From the NCBI GenBank assembly GCA_030737835.1, contig CM060856.1, positions 13,681,116 through 13,745,115 of the forward strand: a stretch of 64,000 nt of DNA. Reading direction: 5' to 3'. Position numbers and translations under genes: made by a program. Shown here piece after piece: positions 59,541 to 64,000 of this stretch. The DNA is from Acorus gramineus. Its lineage: Eukaryota > Streptophyta > Magnoliopsida > Acorales > Acoraceae. The notes under the pieces are model-generated. The model was not told the origin of the DNA. It worked only from the letters and a program-made list of their open reading frames with translations, and did not search any database. Each line of letters begins with the position of its first letter. Position 1 is the first letter of the stretch.

Positions 59541-61946
59541 TCACAACATTAAGAAATCCTCGTCAAGATCTCCCTCGTTCGTCTTGTTGTGCTGTTGGAT
59601 GACGAGAACAGAACCCGTGGTAGTGAAGTCCGATGATGCGAGGAGGTCCCCTATCGATCCGAGCTCCGGACAATCTTCCCACTCGCTCATTCCCATCGTC
59701 AATGGTGATATCCCCCTCCCACCCTTCCCCACCAGGTACAGCGTGTACATCCCCTCCATTGCGCTCAGCGCGGTGACCGTGTCAGCCCCGTTCTCCACAA
59801 ACTTCTCCACATACGACACCATCCCCGTTGCCACGTGCCTGTCGTAGAACCGGGAGAGGAACTCCTCATCTGCCTGCGCCTCCTTCTCATGGTTGTTGAT
59901 CGCGATCAGCACCTCATTGTCCTTTGACGCCTCCATCTCAATCCCTGCCTCATACTCCCCCCTCCGCATCGGGAGGAACCTCACCACCGTCAGGCTGATG
60001 TTGGGATGCATTGCGATCCTCGATGCGAACGCAAGTGCCTCCCTGTCGTCCGGCCCGCCGAAGAAGAGCGTGGCCACAAGGTTGTGGTGCGCGGCCCCTG
60101 CTTGGCTGCTGGACGCCACGGCCGTGGGGCCCGTCCCGAGCCCACGGTCCACGAGTATCCCGACGGTGCACGGTGCGTGTCGGAGCACCTTCCCGTTGAC
60201 GAGGCGGACCCCGTCCCTCCCGCTCACCATCTTCCCGTCGACGCGCTGGTGCTTGTGGAAGGGGAGGATAATGATGGACGCCCGCACGTCCTCCGCACCG
60301 TTGCACACGTCCTCATGCATGTTCGAGAACGCCGAGACCGCGGTGACCTGGCGGACAGTGATCCCGTTCTCCATCGTGAACGCGTCGATGGCCGTGTTGA
60401 TCTGCCGCGCATCGTCCCCACCCAGCTCGTCCTCATCGTTGTCGTCCATCCTGTGGTCCTCCTGCTGGTGGTACAGCATCGTCGTCGCCATCTTCTGCGT
60501 GAGCCGTACCAAATGCATCACGTACGCCGCGAGCGGGGTCTTGGTCGGGTCCGTCCCCCGCGAAGCCTCGATGAGCCCGACCATGGTCGGGAGCTCCCTC
60601 GGCCCGTGCACGCAGGCGAGGATCCGCACCTCGCTCTCGGGTTTCTGGAACTCTAGCCCCATCGACATGTACTTGAGCGCGCGTCGCTCGCGGCGGACGA
60701 TGAAGGCCGACGAGGGTCCGGCGATGAAGGTGTTGACCATGATGGTGGTGAGGAACACCATGAAGGCCTCCTGCCCCCAGATGTTGTTCTTCCTAGCCAT
60801 GGTGATGATGATCATGTCGATGTGGCCTTTCACGTTCAACAGGAACCCAAGAACGAGTCCCTCATGTAGCGGGAATTGGAGGTACTGCGTGGCGAGGATG
60901 GTCCCCAAGACCTTCCCGAAGGTGTTGAGACACACGATGATGACGACCGTCCAGAACAAGCGGGCGTGGAAGACGACGAAGAGATCGGTGGACATGCCGA
61001 TGAAGCCGAAGTAGACGGGGAGGATGACGTGGTTTACGGGGTAGGAGAGCTTGCGCACGAGCGTCCTCTGCGTGCCGCCCTCTCGCGGGAACATGAGGCC
61101 CAAGATGAAGCACGACATCATGCTGTTGTAGCTGAGCATCTCGGTGATGACGGAGACGCCGAAGACGAAGATGAGGATGACGACGACCTCAGTGTTGCGT
61201 ATGGAGTGGCGGTGGCGGTTTCGGTGGTTGATCCAGCGGACGAAGGGGCGGGTGACGAGGGTGACGAAGGCCATGAGGGCTAGCGCGGTGAAGCCGAGGG
61301 TGGCGCGGTCGGAAAAGCCCATGGAGGTGGAGTTGGTGGCGGTGGCGCCGGTTGAGGTGATGGCGATGATGGTGAGGCAGGACATGTCGTTGATGAGGGC
61401 GGCGGAGATGGCAATGCGACCGATCTCGGAGGTGGTGAGCTTGAGCTCCGTGGACATGCGGACGAGGATCGGGGAGGCGGTGTTGGAGAAGATGAGCATG
61501 AGGGTTAGTGCGAAGGTGAGGCGGGAGCCGTGGGCGTTGGTGAGGTAGTAGATGACGGGGGAGAAGCAGGCGGCGAGGAGGGAGCAGGGGAGGGTGCCGC
61601 CGTAGGCGATGATGGCGGCGCGGCGGGAGCTGCGCAACATGTAGGGGAGGTCGATCTCGAGGCCGATGAGGAACATGAAGCACATGCGGCCAAGGGTGGC
61701 GAGGCTGAGGAGGTAGTCCTCGTTGATGTTGGGCATGATGTAGTGCCTGTAGAGGGGGAGGCGGATGAGGCAGGAGGGGCCCATGAGGAGGCCGGCGAGC
61801 ATTTGGGAGATGGCGCTGGGTTGGCCGATGCGGCGGAGGAAGAAGTGGAGGATTTTGGAGATGGTGAGGAGGAGGGCCATCTGGAGTATGATGTGGATGA
61901 ACCCGCTCATGTCTTTCATTATGTTGCCACCTTCATTGCATGCCAT
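59541..61946 (-). CDS. CHX28: Cation/H+ exchanger, CHX28-like (CPA2 family)
   Basis: A single uninterrupted GC-rich frame encodes 801 residues from MACNEGGNIMKDM. The frame stays open upstream but crosses a GA/A-rich tract that looks like 5' untranslated sequence, so this ATG was chosen. The N-terminal ~420 residues form the membrane Na+/H+ exchanger domain: ISQMLAGLLMGPS, MFLIGLEIDL, TLMLIFSNTASPILVR, EIGRIAISAALINDMSCL, MFPREGG and VYFGFIGMSTDL. The soluble C-terminal half has ILACVHGPRELP, ASIIILPFHKHQRVDGK, APCTVGILVDRG, FFGGPDDREALAFASR and EWEDCPELGSIGDLLASSDF. Family members move K+ or Na+ against H+ across endomembranes or plasma membrane, often in pollen; this subgroup is little studied. 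Intronless structure is less usual for CHX genes. Confidence 0.93.
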   Translation of the reverse strand: MACNEGGNIMKDMSGFIHIILQMALLLTISKILHFFLRRIGQPSAISQMLAGLLMGPSCLIRLPLYRHYIMPNINEDYLLSLATLGRMCFMFLIGLEIDLPYMLRSSRRAAIIAYGGTLPCSLLAACFSPVIYYLTNAHGSRLTFALTLMLIFSNTASPILVRMSTELKLTTSEIGRIAISAALINDMSCLTIIAITSTGATATNSTSMGFSDRATLGFTALALMAFVTLVTRPFVRWINHRNRHRHSIRNTEVVVILIFVFGVSVITEMLSYNSMMSCFILGLMFPREGGTQRTLVRKLSYPVNHVILPVYFGFIGMSTDLFVVFHARLFWTVVIIVCLNTFGKVLGTILATQYLQFPLHEGLVLGFLLNVKGHIDMIIITMARKNNIWGQEAFMVFLTTIMVNTFIAGPSSAFIVRRERRALKYMSMGLEFQKPESEVRILACVHGPRELPTMVGLIEASRGTDPTKTPLAAYVMHLVRLTQKMATTMLYHQQEDHRMDDNDEDELGGDDARQINTAIDAFTMENGITVRQVTAVSAFSNMHEDVCNGAEDVRASIIILPFHKHQRVDGKMVSGRDGVRLVNGKVLRHAPCTVGILVDRGLGTGPTAVASSSQAGAAHHNLVATLFFGGPDDREALAFASRIAMHPNISLTVVRFLPMRRGEYEAGIEMEASKDNEVLIAINNHEKEAQADEEFLSRFYDRHVATGMVSYVEKFVENGADTVTALSAMEGMYTLYLVGKGGRGISPLTMGMSEWEDCPELGSIGDLLASSDFTTTGSVLVIQQHNKTNEGDLDEDFLML

Positions 61947-62156
61947 CCTCCGCCGCCAAACCCTGTCTCGTCGCCCTCTCTCTCTCTCTCTCTGTTTTTT
62001 TCTTTTTTTTTTTTTGTTCTCGCTGTCAGCATTGTTAGGATGTTGTGGAAGTCGTACCCATTTGGTGGAAATCCGTGGATCCCGGGAGAGACTCCATTCA
62101 CAAGACAGCAAAACTAAACTTTGTGGGGGGAGTCTTCGTCGGGGTCCAGCGATCAT

Positions 62157-62860
62157 TCAGTTTTGAATGGATGTGATGAAAGAGGAATTCGGTTGTTTTT
62201 TTGTACGGTAGATATCAGGATCATCGACAGCGATTTCATTTGATTTGATGTGATGACGGCCATGAAGCACGAGCTTCACCCAGCGCGCGAGCGACGTGAA
62301 CACCGTCGACACGAACGTCCGCTTCATGAGACTCGGGTCGGACTTCGGATGCATGTATCCGCCCAATTTTCATGCTCGTAGTCATCTCCATCCGTCTGAT
62401 TAATCACGGTGGACCCAAAAAAAAGATCCATCTCTTGAAATTCCCTTATTTTCCTCCTCCTCCTCCTCTTCTTTTTTTTGTTTTTTGTTTTTTTTTGTTT
62501 TTTGAGTTGGCCATTTTATTTGGTACAAATTTCTCTTTAAATGGTTGCAATTTTTCTTGAGCTGAGTCCAAACCCCAATCATATTTACCTTATATATATC
62601 TAACTTTAAAAGCGTATTTTAAAGGCAGCACAAATTGATCGAGAGAGAGAGAGAGAGAGAAGTGGGGATGATTTGCAATTTGTTTTCGCAATATTGTATA
62701 ATGTTATTGGAGTTATAAAAATGATATATATTCCAATGATCTAGTTAATTGAAAATGAAAAAAAAAATTATTAAAAAATAAGACAACTGAAGATGTAAAG
62801 CAAGCACACATCGATGCCCTTGTAATAAACACGGTTGCGGTGTGGTGTGCAGAATTGAGA
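62157..62860. other. CHX upstream region
   Basis: Promoter side of the minus-strand CHX gene. Contains CT-rich and T-rich tracts (about 62455-62505) and a (GA)n repeat at 62640-62660. No gene seen. Confidence 0.5.
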
Positions 62861-62861
62861 T

Positions 62862-63179
62862 TTGGACATTGTCCAAGATGGTGTATTGCCAGCATTCACG
62901 GCATATCTTATCAGAGATGGTAGTGTAGATTCAGCAACACGAGCAGCTGGAACATGGTATTTGATGTTGGATATAACAGGTGACACGGTGTTGGGGGCTG
63001 GTTATGAGGATTGGCCCTGGCTATCCCTGCTAATGGCTGAGTTTGAAGCCATTTATGCAGGAATCACTAGGGGCATTCAGTTGGGATGCAGTGGTTTTCA
63101 GGTGTGTACGAACTCAGCTGCGGTAGTCCGGGTTTTAAATGGGCAAAGTATTTGCCCTCCCTTCTTGCAGAAGTATTGA
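62862..63179 (+). mobile_element. LINE RNase H domain relic
   Basis: A 105-residue frame carries RDGSVDSATRAAGTWYLMLD, VLGAGYEDWPWLSLLMAEFE and AIYAGITRGIQLGCSGFQVC, then N-S-A-A-V-V-R-V-L-N-G. This is the order of the RNase H domain at the end of plant LINEs. The Asp expected at the start of D-S-x-x-V-V is Asn, so a catalytic residue is lost. No upstream reverse transcriptase is present. Confidence 0.7.
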
Positions 63180-63318
63180 GATCATGTGGAAGCTCTGAGA
63201 AATAATGGTGTTCTCAAATCCTGGTTCGCAAAGAGCATCGCGAAGCTGTGTTTCCAGCGGAGCTTTTATCTCAGTTAGCTAGATGAAGGCGAGAAAGTCG
63301 TCATACCATTAGATTAAA

Positions 63319-64000
63319 GGGAAAAATTCAAATAAACCCCCCAGTAAACTGTCTTAAATCCATATAACCCCTGACGTTTTCTAAAATCCATATAGGCCCC
63401 TAAAAACATCTATTAAATCCAAATAAACTCATGAGTTAAACTTTTGTTGACACATGAGAAATATTATGTGAATATTTTATTTTGTTAACTTTGACTGAAA
63501 ACACAATATATCAAAAAAAATCCTAACAAATTATTAGGAATGAAAAAACCTTTTCCACATGACGATTTTATCCCTCTGGATAGCGTCTCCAACCAGGATG
63601 CATATCTCCATAATGCATCCCAGAGAGGCTCCAACTGAGCTGCATTTGTAGCTCCAATTTAGAAATGGAGAGCTGTTCATTTTATTTAAAACCCCTAAAT
63701 ACCTTCCCCCAATGCATACAATCTTTTTTAATTCCACTCGTATCCTTCACCATAAATTCAATTATTAACTATTTGTAAGTTAGGTTTAAATATACCCCTG
63801 ATTTATTTATAAATATTATATCATTAGAAAGTTCTCGTCTAGACCTTCAAAATGAGTCTAATATTGATTAAGTTATTACGCAGTCATTTTAATTAATTAT
63901 TTTATATTAATTAATTTTATATGTATTACTTGACATTATAATAAGTCATGCAATTAAAAATTTAAAAACTTCATAAATTAAAATAATTCACATAACAATT
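63319..64000. mobile_element. Left arm of a foldback element, cut or decayed at window end
   Basis: GGGAAAAATTCAAATAAACC near 63319 and repeated AAATCCATATAACCCC/AAATCCATATAGGCCCC motifs to about 63435 resemble the left arm of the element at 32064-32529. A matching right arm is not seen before the window ends. The rest of the stretch is AT-rich without a gene. Confidence 0.5.

Noticed and set aside
59584..61548. Long plus-strand frames opposite the CHX gene
   Set aside because: They are antisense shadows of a GC-rich coding region; the minus-strand frame has all CHX motifs.
61947..62156. Upstream in-frame extension of CHX by 70 codons
   Set aside because: It runs through an A-rich and GA-repeat tract giving KKKKRKKQRERERGRR. 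This looks like 5' untranslated sequence, and family members start near MACN.
1..64000. CRISPR array, operon or biosynthetic cluster
   Set aside because: The window is plant nuclear DNA. Repeats are transposons or minisatellites without unique spacers, and neighbouring genes belong to unrelated pathways with separate promoters.

Overview
This is a nuclear window from a flowering plant. AT-rich intergenic DNA, many short introns, plant-specific gene families (LHT-type amino-acid transporter, CHX exchanger, dehydrin, plant PAT10-like S-acyltransferase) and plant transposon types (Mutator-like foldback elements, hAT and Harbinger MITEs, copia-like LTR remnants, LINE relics) all point there. Several coding regions are strongly GC-rich (CHX, ceramidase, first exon of the transporter) beside AT-rich ones. 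That is more typical of monocots or early-diverging angiosperms than of most eudicots, but the species cannot be fixed from the sequence.

Layout. 1-2.2 kb: the 5' part of a copia-like element on the minus strand with an unusual GC-rich leader, interrupted or bounded by a 957-bp foldback transposon. 3.3-11.5 kb: one intact small secreted glycine/cysteine-rich protein gene (GRP family) and a trail of decayed copies, with LTR, LINE and SINE-like debris. 13.3-16.3 kb: an LHTL8-like amino-acid transporter (+, 5 exons). 17.0-19.5 kb: a two-exon small membrane protein (-). 20.6-26.6 kb (possibly to 28.4 kb): a PAT10-like DHHC S-acyltransferase (-), with an unresolved N-terminus. 28.4-32.6 kb: repeats only. 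33.1-34.5 kb: an FSK3-type dehydrin (+) with DRE, ABRE and TATA motifs. 35.9-42.1 kb: neutral ceramidase (+, 8 exons), whose sixth intron carries an LTR remnant and a second foldback element. 43.2-44.5 kb: a LEA_2 membrane protein (-). 48.5-51.5 kb: a UFD1-like gene (-) with an acidic N-terminal extension. 53.5-54.7 kb: a Mutator-like element with a nested Harbinger MITE. 54.9-59.2 kb: CTU1/NCS6/ROL5, the tRNA thiolation enzyme (+, 10 exons), with a U12-type AT-AC intron. 59.5-61.9 kb: an intronless CHX28-like cation/proton exchanger (-). 62.9-64.0 kb: a LINE RNase H relic and the left arm of another foldback element.

The genes are ordinary single-locus plant genes with their own promoters and show no operon-like link. 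Functional themes are membrane transport (LHTL8, CHX), sphingolipid breakdown (ceramidase), protein lipidation and turnover (PAT10, UFD1), stress protection (dehydrin, LEA_2) and tRNA modification (CTU1). I see no evidence for a wholly new system. The most notable signals are the foldback Mutator-like elements with 9-bp target duplications that recur near or inside genes, an LTR whose U3 is built of 60-bp hairpin repeats, the AT-AC and GC-AG introns, and a stray copy of CTU1 exon 4 about 8 kb from its source.
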